Origin: a virus
IMG/VR virus record: IMGVR_UViG_3300029258_002750
Span: 1 to 64,000 of that record
Length of the DNA stretch: 64,000 nucleotides
Strand: one strand, 5' to 3'
Under the pieces are notes generated by a model that saw nothing but the letters and a program-made list of their open reading frames with translations, was not told where the DNA came from and did no database searches. The translations under genes were made by a program, and so were the position numbers. This document shows, one piece after another, positions 13,988-19,095 of the stretch (its first letter is position 1; each line of letters opens with the position of its first letter).

Positions 13988-14052
13988 GCTCGACGTTGTT
14001 GGTGCCGCAGACGTGCATGTGTTCAGGATGTAGTCCACGACGGCATTCGAGC
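13988..14052 (-). ncRNA. Y RNA-like element, short form
   Basis: P1 GCTCGA/TCGAGC, then ATGCC, P2 CGTGGAC/GTCTGCG (two G-U pairs), loop start TACATC, 3' junction ending CAACG. There is no tRNA module. It lies two bases from the flanking Leu(GAG) tRNA. Confidence 0.6.
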
Positions 14053-14056
14053 TGAT

Positions 14057-14128
14057 GATCCTGGTCGGATTTGCACCGACAACCTCCGCATCCTGAGTGC
14101 GGCGCCTCTGCTGTTGGGCTACAGGATC
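14057..14128 (-). tRNA. tRNA-Leu (CAG), short variable loop, A18/G55 class
   Basis: Acceptor GATCCTG/CAGGATC; loop CTCAGGA on CCGCA/TGCGG gives CAG. D-loop AACAGCAGA; T-loop TGCAAAT; class I variable loop. Confidence 0.82.
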
Positions 14129-14132
14129 GTAT

Positions 14133-14203
14133 GTCCCGGGAGGGATTTGCACCCTCAACTCTGGTGTTTGAGACCAGCGGCGTTGCTATTAGCCTACCGG
14201 GAC
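14133..14203 (-). tRNA. tRNA-Leu (CAA), short variable loop, A18/G55 class
   Basis: Acceptor GTCCCGG/CCGGGAC; loop CTCAAAC on CTGGT/ACCAG gives CAA. D-loop with AATAGCAA; T-loop TGCAAAT. Confidence 0.82.
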
Positions 14204-14209
14204 TCTTCC

Positions 14210-14301
14210 GATGTTCTTTCCGCAGAACGTCGGTGTCTGACTGTTGCAGTTGGGGCAGAGGAAGCACCAGACCAGTGCCTCTGCTGTTGGGCTAGCGGAG
14301 C
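14210..14301 (-). other. tRNA-like 5' fragment
   Basis: It starts like a tRNA (GCTCCGC, TA, then a D-arm identical to that of the Leu tRNAs with AACAGCAGA), followed by hairpins but no recognisable T-arm or closing acceptor. It is probably a decayed tRNA. Confidence 0.35.
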
Positions 14302-14305
14302 TGGT

Positions 14306-14378
14306 AGGGCGCCTGGGAATCGCACCCAGCTTGGAAAGGGTTATAAGCACCTCCGCGACACCTAGCCGCCCGCGCCCC
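14306..14378 (-). tRNA. tRNA-Ile (UAU), A18/G55 class
   Basis: Acceptor GGGGCGC/GCGCCCT; loop CTTATAA gives UAU on a stem with one mismatch. D-loop GCTAGGTGT; T-loop TGCGATT. Confidence 0.75.
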
Positions 14379-14382
14379 TCAT

Positions 14383-14455
14383 GCCCCCGGTGGGAGTTGC
14401 ACCCACAATCTCTCGGTCCGTAGCCGAGCGCCTTAGTCTGTTTGGCCACGGGGGT
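14383..14455 (-). tRNA. tRNA-Arg (ACG), A18/G55 class
   Basis: Loop CTACGGA on CTCGG/CCGAG gives ACG. Acceptor ACCCCCG/CGGGGGC has a 1-72 mismatch. D-loop with AACAGA; T-loop TGCAACT. Confidence 0.82.
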
Positions 14456-14460
14456 TGGAT

Positions 14461-14531
14461 ACCCGGACTGCGAGTCGCACGCAGAACTCGAGGTCCACAA
14501 CCTCGCGTGATCACTGTTTCACCATCCGAGC
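14461..14531 (-). tRNA. tRNA-His (GUG), A18/G55 class
   Basis: Acceptor GCTCGGA/TCCGGGT; loop TTGTGGA on CGAGG/CCTCG gives GUG. D-loop AAACAGTGAT; T-loop TGCGACT. Confidence 0.83.
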
Positions 14532-14536
14532 TGGAA

Positions 14537-14606
14537 GCGGCCTGCGGGAGTTGCACCCGCGCGAAGAGCTTGGGAAGCTCTCATGCTGCTGCTACATCAA
14601 GGCCGC
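14537..14606 (-). tRNA. tRNA-Gly (CCC), A18/G55 class
   Basis: Acceptor GCGGCCT/AGGCCGC; loop TTCCCAA gives CCC. D-loop TAGCAGCAG; T-loop TGCAACT. Confidence 0.85.
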
Positions 14607-14672
14607 GTGCGCCGGATACCCAGGGGGGCTCCCCAGGCCAGCCGGTCCTTGCCGTGCTGCTTGCGATCCGAT
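14607..14672. other. 66-bp spacer, unassigned
   Basis: It has a GGGG/CCCC hairpin and a weak closing CGGAT/ATCCG pair. I see no gene in it. Confidence 0.25.
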
Positions 14673-14754
14673 CCGCCTGCGTGGATTCGCACCACGTTGC
14701 TCCGAAGAGACCCGGGTTACAGCCGGGCACGACCACTAGGTCGACCCCAGACGG
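14673..14754 (-). tRNA. tRNA-Tyr (GUA), class II, G55 class
   Basis: Acceptor CCGTCTG/CAGGCGG; loop CTGTAAC on CCCGG/CCGGG gives GUA; long variable arm TCTCTTCGGAGC. T-loop TGCGAAT; the D-arm is compact (GACC-TAGT-GGTC). Confidence 0.78.
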
Positions 14755-14759
14755 TTGAA

Positions 14760-14829
14760 GCGGCCTACGAGAATCGCACTCGTGACTACAGCATGGCAAG
14801 CTGTCGCGTTACTACTACGCCAAGGCCGC
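14760..14829 (-). tRNA. tRNA-Gly (GCC), A18/G55 class
   Basis: Acceptor GCGGCCT/AGGCCGC; loop TTGCCAT on ACAGC/GCTGT gives GCC. D-loop TAGTAGTAA; T-loop TGCGATT. Confidence 0.85.
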
Positions 14830-14839
14830 GTTGTAAGGG

Positions 14840-15017
14840 GCTCTCGCTGGGAATTGAACCCAGATCCTCCACACCACGATCGCTTCATAGCCGACCGAAG
14901 CCATCCACGGTCGCGCGGTCTGTGCGGCGTGCTTGCCATCCGACGAGCGTCAGAAACCGGGGCTGCTCGGCCCGGCACTGCGGTAGCTCGTGGACGACCC
15001 CATACACCATCGAGAGC
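14840..15017 (-). ncRNA. Interrupted tRNA-like or Y-like RNA with canonical T-arm
   Basis: T-arm CTGGG-TTCAATT-CCCAG and acceptor-like CGAGAGC lie at the 3' end; the complementary GCTCTCG lies 171 nt upstream and is followed by ATGGTGTATGGGG. That start resembles the 5' part of Y RNAs. The middle has several hairpins, including a 6-bp one whose loop contains CTATGAA. I cannot decide between an intron-bearing tRNA and a tRNA-mimicking Y RNA. Confidence 0.4.
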
Positions 15018-15103
15018 ATGTGTTCAGCTGGGCCATGAGGGAGTCGCACCCCCGCCTTCTCGGTGTGAACGAGATGCGCTTCTGTTACACCAATGGCCCG
15101 GGT

Positions 15104-15234
15104 TCCGACGACGTGAAGGCGACGAGAGGGTTATCTAGCCACCACGGCCCTCTCCACGAAAGCGGAGAGACTGGGAGTCGAACCCAGATCGATCGAGTTA
15201 CAGTCGATGTACTCCCATCAGGGCATTCGTCGGA
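15104..15234 (-). ncRNA. Y RNA-like element enclosing a permuted tRNA-Tyr-like module
   Basis: P1 TCCGACGA/TCGTCGGA (8 bp), ATGCC, P2 GATGGGAG/CTCTCGTC, then TAC. The interior first gives an anticodon arm ATCGA-CTGTAAC-TCGAT (GUA), a canonical T-arm (TTCGACT) and acceptor TCTCTCC (15164-15208). After an 8-nt linker comes GGAGAGG (15149-15155), which pairs with that acceptor. The D-arm is less clear than in the Leu and Met modules. Confidence 0.55.
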
Positions 15235-15235
15235 T

Positions 15236-15306
15236 GGAGTAGGTGGGAGTTGCACCCACGACCCTCGGTTTGCAGGACCGACGCTCTCCTACTGAGCTAC
15301 TACCCC
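15236..15306 (-). tRNA. tRNA-Ala (UGC), A18/G55 class
   Basis: Acceptor GGGGTAG/CTACTCC; loop CCTGCAA gives UGC, with C33 instead of U33. D-loop AGTAGGA; T-loop TGCAACT. Confidence 0.78.
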
Positions 15307-15311
15307 AAGAC

Positions 15312-15382
15312 GGCCCCCGTGGGATTCGCACCCACAACCTCACGGTCCAAAGCCGCGCGCTCTGCTGTTGAGCTAGGGGGCT
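15312..15382 (-). tRNA. tRNA-Gln (UUG), A18/G55 class
   Basis: Loop CTTTGGA gives UUG. Acceptor AGCCCCC/GGGGGCC has a 1-72 mismatch. D-loop AACAGCA; T-loop TGCGAAT. Bases 8-10 supply the stop codon of the 15373-15624 frame. Confidence 0.82.
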
Positions 15383-15624
15383 AGGTTCTTCTCGCGCTCG
15401 CGCGCTCGAATGATCGCAAGCTCGACCTTGCGCTCGCGGGCGGTCTTCTTCCCGCGCTTCTTCGCCAGGCACGTGTAGCAGTGCCTCGGCGGTTGGTGGC
15501 CGCTCCGCGCGGCCCGTTCGATGTGCTTCAGCTTGATCGGCCGATCGCACGCCCTGCATCGTCGGCCGCTCTCTTCAGCGAAGTGCGGCCAGTGGTAGTC
15601 CTTCTCTCGCTTGTTGGTGGCGAT
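15373..15624 (-). CDS. Small zinc-finger protein, possible ATC start, stop inside tRNA-Gln
   Basis: An 83-codon frame has CRAC and CYTC pairs separated by a basic helix and followed by a highly basic tail (KKRGKKTARERK), which suggests a nucleic-acid-binding zinc finger. No ATG, GTG or TTG precedes the conserved part. The only signal is AGGAGG followed by ACT-ATC, so either a rare ATC start is used or the 5' end is damaged. The TAG stop is formed by tRNA-Gln(UUG) positions 8-10. Confidence 0.45.
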   Translation of the reverse strand: MATNKREKDYHWPHFAEESGRRCRACDRPIKLKHIERAARSGHQPPRHCYTCLAKKRGKKTARERKVELAIIRAREREKNLAP

Positions 15625-15644
15625 AGTCCTCCTGGCTGGCGGAT

Positions 15645-15716
15645 AGCGTCGCCCGGATTCGAATCGGGATCCTCACAGGTTATGAGCCTGGCGAGCTACC
15701 GTTGCTCTACGACGCG
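15645..15716 (-). tRNA. tRNA with CAU anticodon (Met), canonical elbow
   Basis: Loop CTCATAA; acceptor CGCGTCG/CGACGCT with an unpaired C1-U72 as in the initiator, but without the GGG/CCC anticodon pairs. D-loop AACGGTA and T-loop TTCGAAT are canonical. Confidence 0.78.
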
Positions 15717-15718
15717 AC

Positions 15719-15791
15719 GGCCCCCCTGGGATTTGCACCCAGAAACCTCCGGTTCCAGAGACCGGCGCTCTACTGATTGAGCTAGGGGGCT
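15719..15791 (-). tRNA. tRNA-Gln (CUG), A18/G55 class
   Basis: Loop CTCTGGA on CCGGT/ACCGG gives CUG. Acceptor AGCCCCC/GGGGGCC. D-loop AATCAGTA; T-loop TGCAAAT. Confidence 0.84.
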
Positions 15792-15794
15792 AGG

Positions 15795-15861
15795 CGCCCG
15801 ACGTTGGTGGTTGCCGTGTCGAGCACATGTTGGAGATGTAGACACAGCTGGCATTCGGACG
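15795..15861 (-). ncRNA. Y RNA-like element, short form
   Basis: P1 CGTCCGA/TCGGGCG (7 bp, one G-U), ATGCC, P2 CTGTGTC/GACACGG, loop start TACATC, 3' junction ending CAACG. There is no tRNA module. The CGTCCGAATGCC start is the copy most like metazoan Y RNA 5' ends. Confidence 0.62.
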
Positions 15862-15863
15862 AC

Positions 15864-15934
15864 AGGCCGCCTGGGAATCGCACCCAGCAGACGGCAGGTT
15901 TTGGAGACCCGCCCGCGTACCTAGCGCGCGACCT
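15864..15934 (-). tRNA. tRNA-Trp (CCA), A18/G55 class
   Basis: Acceptor AGGTCGC/GCGGCCT; loop CTCCAAA on CGGGT/ACCTG gives CCA. D-loop CTAGGTA; T-loop TGCGATT. Confidence 0.8.
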
Positions 15935-15938
15935 AGAA

Positions 15939-16009
15939 GTGCCGCCCCGGAGTTGCACCGGGCTCTTCGGTGTTGCAGACCGACGGATGAACTGATCTCC
16001 CTGCGGCAC
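15939..16009 (-). tRNA. tRNA-Cys (GCA), A18/G55 class
   Basis: Acceptor GTGCCGC/GCGGCAC; loop CTGCAAC on TCGGT/ACCGA gives GCA. D-loop GATCAGTTCA; T-loop TGCAACT. Confidence 0.83.
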
Positions 16010-16014
16010 GTGGC

Positions 16015-16085
16015 TTACCCCCTGGGATTCGCACCCAGAACATCCTGGTTAACAGCCAGGCACTCTACTATTGAGCTAGGGGTAA
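16015..16085 (-). tRNA. tRNA-Asn (GUU), first copy, A18/G55 class
   Basis: Acceptor TTACCCC/GGGGTAA; loop CTGTTAA on CCTGG/CCAGG gives GUU. D-loop AATAGTA; T-loop TGCGAAT. Confidence 0.85.
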
Positions 16086-16086
16086 C

Positions 16087-16157
16087 TCAGCCCCTCGGAT
16101 TTGCACCGAGACCTCCTCCGGTAACAGCGGAGCGCTCTACTACTAAGCTAGGACTGA
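16087..16157 (-). tRNA. tRNA-Asn (GUU), second copy, A18/G55 class
   Basis: Acceptor TCAGTCC/GGGCTGA; loop CTGTTAC on CTCCG/CGGAG gives GUU. D-loop AGTAGTA; T-loop TGCAAAT. The stems differ from the first Asn copy. Confidence 0.83.
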
Positions 16158-16158
16158 T

Positions 16159-16229
16159 GACCCGGACGGGAATCGCACCCGCACTCTTCGGCGTGAGAGA
16201 CCGACGTGTTTCTGTTACACCACCGGGCC
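16159..16229 (-). tRNA. tRNA-Glu (CUC), A18/G55 class
   Basis: Acceptor GGCCCGG/CCGGGTC; loop CTCTCAC gives CUC. D-loop TAACAGAAA; T-loop TGCGATT. Confidence 0.84.
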
Positions 16230-16233
16230 AGAT

Positions 16234-16304
16234 GGGCCTGCTCGGATTTGCACCGAGAACATCCTGGTTAAGAGCCAGGCGTGATCCTGTTTCACCACAG
16301 ACCC
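16234..16304 (-). tRNA. tRNA-Lys (CUU), A18/G55 class
   Basis: Acceptor GGGTCTG/CAGGCCC; loop CTCTTAA on CCTGG/CCAGG gives CUU. D-loop AAACAGGAT; T-loop TGCAAAT. Confidence 0.85.
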
Positions 16305-16308
16305 AAGC

Positions 16309-16381
16309 GGGGAGATTCGGGAGTTGCACCCTCATTCACCGGCACGTGCTGCCGCTCGTGACGGATACCTGCTCGGTCCCC
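16309..16381 (-). tRNA. Irregular tRNA-like gene, possibly Val (CAC)
   Basis: A D-loop with CAGGT and a T-loop TGCAACT place it in the A18/G55 class. Only 5 bp of acceptor (GGGGA/TCCCC) pair, and the best anticodon loop, AGCACGT, has G33. It may be degenerate. Confidence 0.4.
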
Positions 16382-16386
16382 AAGAC

Positions 16387-16460
16387 GGCCGCGACGGGAT
16401 TCGCACCCGCGATCTCCACCGTGACAGGGTGGCATGTTGACTTGGCTACACCACGCGACC
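16387..16460 (-). tRNA. tRNA-Asp (GUC), A18/G55 class
   Basis: Acceptor GGTCGCG/CGCGGCC; loop CTGTCAC on CCACC/GGTGG gives GUC. D-loop TAGCCAAGTCAA; T-loop TGCGAAT. Confidence 0.84.
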
Positions 16461-16466
16461 AGGTTG

Positions 16467-16602
16467 ACGTCCGAGTGAGGGAACCGCGAGTAGGTGCTCT
16501 TCCACTTGAGCTAGTTCGCCCCGAGTGGCGAACCCTGGAGTCGAACCAGGAACATCCCGCTGATGAAGCGAAAGTGCGTGTAGGATTCTCTCGGCCGGAC
16601 GC
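16467..16602 (-). ncRNA. Y RNA-like element enclosing a permuted tRNA-Met module
   Basis: P1 GCGTCCG/CGGACGT and P2 GAGAGAATC/GGTTCCCTC (one mismatch) enclose a complete tRNA in permuted order. The 3' half (16527-16572) has TTCGC-TTCATCA-GCGGG (CAU), T-arm CCTGG-TTCGACT-CCAGG and acceptor GTTCGCC. A 6-nt linker follows, then GGCGAAC, TA and a perfect D-arm GCTC-AAGTGGAA-GAGC (16495-16520). Joined at position 26/27, the parts give a 72-nt cloverleaf with canonical G18-G19 and U55. This is the clearest permuted module. Confidence 0.68.
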
Positions 16603-16606
16603 CGAT

Positions 16607-16677
16607 GGGACCCCTCGGAATTGCACCGAGACCTTCCGGTTTTCAGCCGGGTGCTCTACTGGTTGAGCTAAGGCCCC
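16607..16677 (-). tRNA. tRNA-Phe (GAA), A18/G55 class
   Basis: Acceptor GGGGCCT/GGGTCCC; loop CTGAAAA gives GAA. D-loop AACCAGTA; T-loop TGCAATT. Confidence 0.82.
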
Positions 16678-16812
16678 AAGACAGCGAGTTGTCAATGAGC
16701 AGTGCGTTGACGCGCCGATCCGACTAGCTAGGTCAGGGGCAACGCCCTCGTCTTGTGCTTCCCTGGACTGAGGAGGCCGCGATTCCTTTCCACGATTCTC
16801 CTTTTGTCCTAA
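16678..16812. other. 135-bp leader-like gap between Phe and Thr tRNAs
   Basis: On the - strand it has TTGACA (16689-16694) just before tRNA-Phe and a 21-codon frame with a good ribosome binding site (AAAGGAGA). Neither is convincing alone. Confidence 0.25.
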
Positions 16813-16879
16813 GCCCTTGCTCGGAGTCGCACCGAGACTCGCGGAGTACAAGACCGCGATCCGTCTCACGGACAAGGGC
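16813..16879 (-). tRNA. tRNA-Thr (UGU), shortened D-arm, A18/G55 class
   Basis: Acceptor GCCCTTG/CAAGGGC; loop CTTGTAC gives UGU on CGCGG/CCGCG plus a T-T pair. The D-arm CCG-TGAGA-CGG has a 5-nt loop. T-loop TGCGACT. It is the first gene of the array in transcription order. Confidence 0.76.
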
Positions 16880-16892
16880 GGGTGTCGGTCCG

Positions 16893-17108
16893 CTACCCGG
16901 CGGGCCGAAGGCGCGCGGTGCGCGACCGAGAACCTCGGTCGGCGCGCCTACGCGCCGCTTGTATTCTCGGGATGATCCGTGTCGAGAAGTTCGTGCGTTC
17001 CTGAAGCGATACGGCCTCCGAGCGCGTCATCGGTGACGTGACGCACTGGATGTTGCCCGCGTCGTCCACGCGGGCCAGACACACGGTCTTCGGCTCGCGG
17101 CGCTTCAT
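16893..17108 (-). CDS. Small basic protein, 71 aa
   Basis: ATG 17108. The first half (KTVCLARVDDAGNIQCV) looks like a folded beta-rich domain; the second half is very arginine-rich and may bind RNA. It is the last small protein gene before the tRNA array in the direction of transcription. No family is recognised. Confidence 0.45.
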   Translation of the reverse strand: MKRREPKTVCLARVDDAGNIQCVTSPMTRSEAVSLQERTNFSTRIIPRIQAARRRADRGSRSRTARLRPAG

Positions 17109-17149
17109 CGTTCTCGTTCGTGCTGCGGATGCAGATCACGCCTCTAATC

Positions 17150-17335
17150 CTAGAGCACGTCTTCCGCTTGTCCAGACGTTTCTCGAAGCCCGCGCCTGGC
17201 GGCCCTTCGATCGAGCTTGTGGAACCGACGCCGGGCGGCGCGCTTCGCTCGACGGGTCTCCCGCCGCAGCTCGCGGTCCCTCTCCAGCTGACGCCAGTAG
17301 GGCTTCCACCCTCTGCTGTCCGGCGTCGGTTCCAC
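17150..17335 (-). CDS. Small arginine-rich protein downstream of Ro60
   Basis: The protein has 61 residues from GTG 17335, starting 5 nt after the Ro60 stop. The composition is dominated by Arg in helical repeats (RELRRETRRAKRAARRRF), suggesting RNA binding. It is cotranscribed with the Ro gene and points toward the RNA array. No known family. Confidence 0.5.
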   Translation of the reverse strand: MEPTPDSRGWKPYWRQLERDRELRRETRRAKRAARRRFHKLDRRAARRGLRETSGQAEDVL

Positions 17336-17339
17336 TCGC

Positions 17340-19016
17340 TTACGCCTCCGGCTGCTCGAGGCTAATCGCCTCGATCTCTGCGACCCAGGCGTCCACGTCG
17401 TGCGTGTCGCCCCGGGCGAACCGATCGACCGTGCTCCAGATCGCGTCCGAGAACCCGCCGATGTTGAGGATCTCGTCGGGCGCGCTCGGCGCCTGGGTGG
17501 TCGTGTTCGGCGAGATGTCGATGCAGACCATCCGCGCCCCGCCCGCCTTCTTATGGAGCTGGCGGAACTCGGACATGAGCTGGGTCCCTCGCCCGTAGCG
17601 CAGGCTCCCGCGCGAGTCGACCCACGACTCGTTGTCGCTGACGATGACCACGAGCTTGAACTCGTGCGCCCTCTTCAGGCCGTTCAGGTGACGGAGGGCC
17701 AGCGAGAGGTTGGTCCCGCCGCCGCCCATCTGACCCAGCTTGATGGCGTTCGTCATGACCGTGTCGCGGGGGTTGATGAGCCGCGTGCTGTGGACGCTGG
17801 TGTCCACGGGAATCGCGATCGAGCCCTTGTTCCGCCGAAGCACGGTGGCCGCCATGAGACCAGCCACATCCACGCAGCGGACCTTGGTCGTCGAGCCCTT
17901 CCGCACGCCCGTGACCGGGCTGTGCATCGAGCCGCTGACGTCCACGATCACGGCCGTGGGCACACCGAAGCTGGGGACACTCTCGGTCGCGACCTCCATC
18001 GCGTCCTGAAGGGAGTCCCTGACCTCGAAGGGCAGGTCGATGGGCTCCGGCGCGCCGCTCTCCATCGCGTAGCGACGGTAGTACTGCGCGTACCGCTCGT
18101 AGATCGGGTCTGGGTGCTTGCCCGAGTTCAGGTACGCGACGAGCAGCTGGTAGGGGAAGACCCGGGCCTTCGCCAGCTCCTCGCGGTCGGCGATCCGAGC
18201 TGCGACCAGCTCGGCAATGCCGGGCTCGTCGAAGACGCTGTGGCGCGCTGCCGTGTTGAGGTTCTTGATTGTGAACTGGTAGCCGCCGTTGCGGACGATC
18301 TGCGCCCAGTGGTGCGGCTTGAGGGGCAGCGAGGTGAGCTGCCGGAAGTCGACGTCAGGGACCTCGGCCGACTCGCCGCGCTTGAACGCCTCGTAGTGCT
18401 GGACGATGCCGGGGAGCTTCGCCGCGTCGTGCTCGCGACCGAGGATGTAGCCGATGAGGGCCTTCTGCTCCTCGTCGACCGCCTTCGGGTGGGCGAGCCG
18501 GATGACGTCGGCCAGGCTCGGGTTCTTCCCAACCGTCGCGCGGAAGAGCGCGCGGGCCGACCGCTGCCGGATCCACTTGTTGACGAGCCGCTTGAGGCCC
18601 GACCCCATCGACTTCCGGCCGAGGACGCCGGACCGGACCATCTGGACCAGGTTGCGGACCATCTTGCCGTTGTCGATGACGCGGGTGAAGACCAGGTCGC
18701 ACAGGCGCGGGTCGGCCTTCGACAGCATGACCATAAGAGCCGCAGGCATGTCCTTCATCCCGCCCTTCTGGCGCGCGTAGACCGCGCACTTGGCGAGGAA
18801 GACGGGCTCGACCTGGTCGGCCGCCTGGCGAATGCCCTCGAGCTGGTCGACGGGGGAGGTGTAGTAGGTCGGGTTGAACGTGCCGGTGCACGCCAGCTGC
18901 GCGAGCGCGTGCTTCGGCCCAAACTGGTAGGCCGTGCCTCCGGCCTTGTTCGTGGTGTCGGTTGCGGGAACCGAGCGCCCTGCGGACGCACTCTGGAAGA
19001 CGGCCTTGTTCGCCAC
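17340..19016 (-). CDS. rsr: Ro60/Rsr homologue (TROVE + VWA domain)
   Basis: The protein has 558 residues from GTG 19016 with GGAGGGG upstream. The first 320 residues match the TROVE HEAT-repeat ring (YQFGPKHALAQLACTGTF, ALMVMLSKADPRLCDLVF, GMKDMPAA). The rest is a VWA domain with the MIDAS motif DVSGSMHS and a GGGGTN loop. Ro proteins bind Y RNAs on the outer ring surface and misfolded RNA ends in the central hole, often acting with exonucleases in RNA quality control. The gene is transcribed toward an array holding Y-like RNAs and unusual tRNAs. Confidence 0.9.
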   Translation of the reverse strand: MANKAVFQSASAGRSVPATDTTNKAGGTAYQFGPKHALAQLACTGTFNPTYYTSPVDQLEGIRQAADQVEPVFLAKCAVYARQKGGMKDMPAALMVMLSKADPRLCDLVFTRVIDNGKMVRNLVQMVRSGVLGRKSMGSGLKRLVNKWIRQRSARALFRATVGKNPSLADVIRLAHPKAVDEEQKALIGYILGREHDAAKLPGIVQHYEAFKRGESAEVPDVDFRQLTSLPLKPHHWAQIVRNGGYQFTIKNLNTAARHSVFDEPGIAELVAARIADREELAKARVFPYQLLVAYLNSGKHPDPIYERYAQYYRRYAMESGAPEPIDLPFEVRDSLQDAMEVATESVPSFGVPTAVIVDVSGSMHSPVTGVRKGSTTKVRCVDVAGLMAATVLRRNKGSIAIPVDTSVHSTRLINPRDTVMTNAIKLGQMGGGGTNLSLALRHLNGLKRAHEFKLVVIVSDNESWVDSRGSLRYGRGTQLMSEFRQLHKKAGGARMVCIDISPNTTTQAPSAPDEILNIGGFSDAIWSTVDRFARGDTHDVDAWVAEIEAISLEQPEA

Positions 19017-19095
19017 GTGACCCCTCCGCGTGGTTCAAGGGTGGTTTGTTCCGGTGACTAGGACGCGGCTCTCCCGCATCGCCTGTCAGCCGAAT

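Noticed and set aside
13974-14050. A conserved zinc peptide (ECRRGLHPEHMHVCG) shared by the Y-like elements
   Set aside because: The frame is not kept between copies (7- or 8-nt spacing), so conservation is at RNA level.
16087-16157. Second Asn(GUU) tRNA as a recent duplicate of the first
   Set aside because: Acceptor, anticodon and T stems all differ, so it is not a recent copy.
8376-16602. Reading the Y-like elements as CRISPR repeats
   Set aside because: Copies are irregularly spaced and vary in sequence while pairing is kept; there are no uniform spacers.
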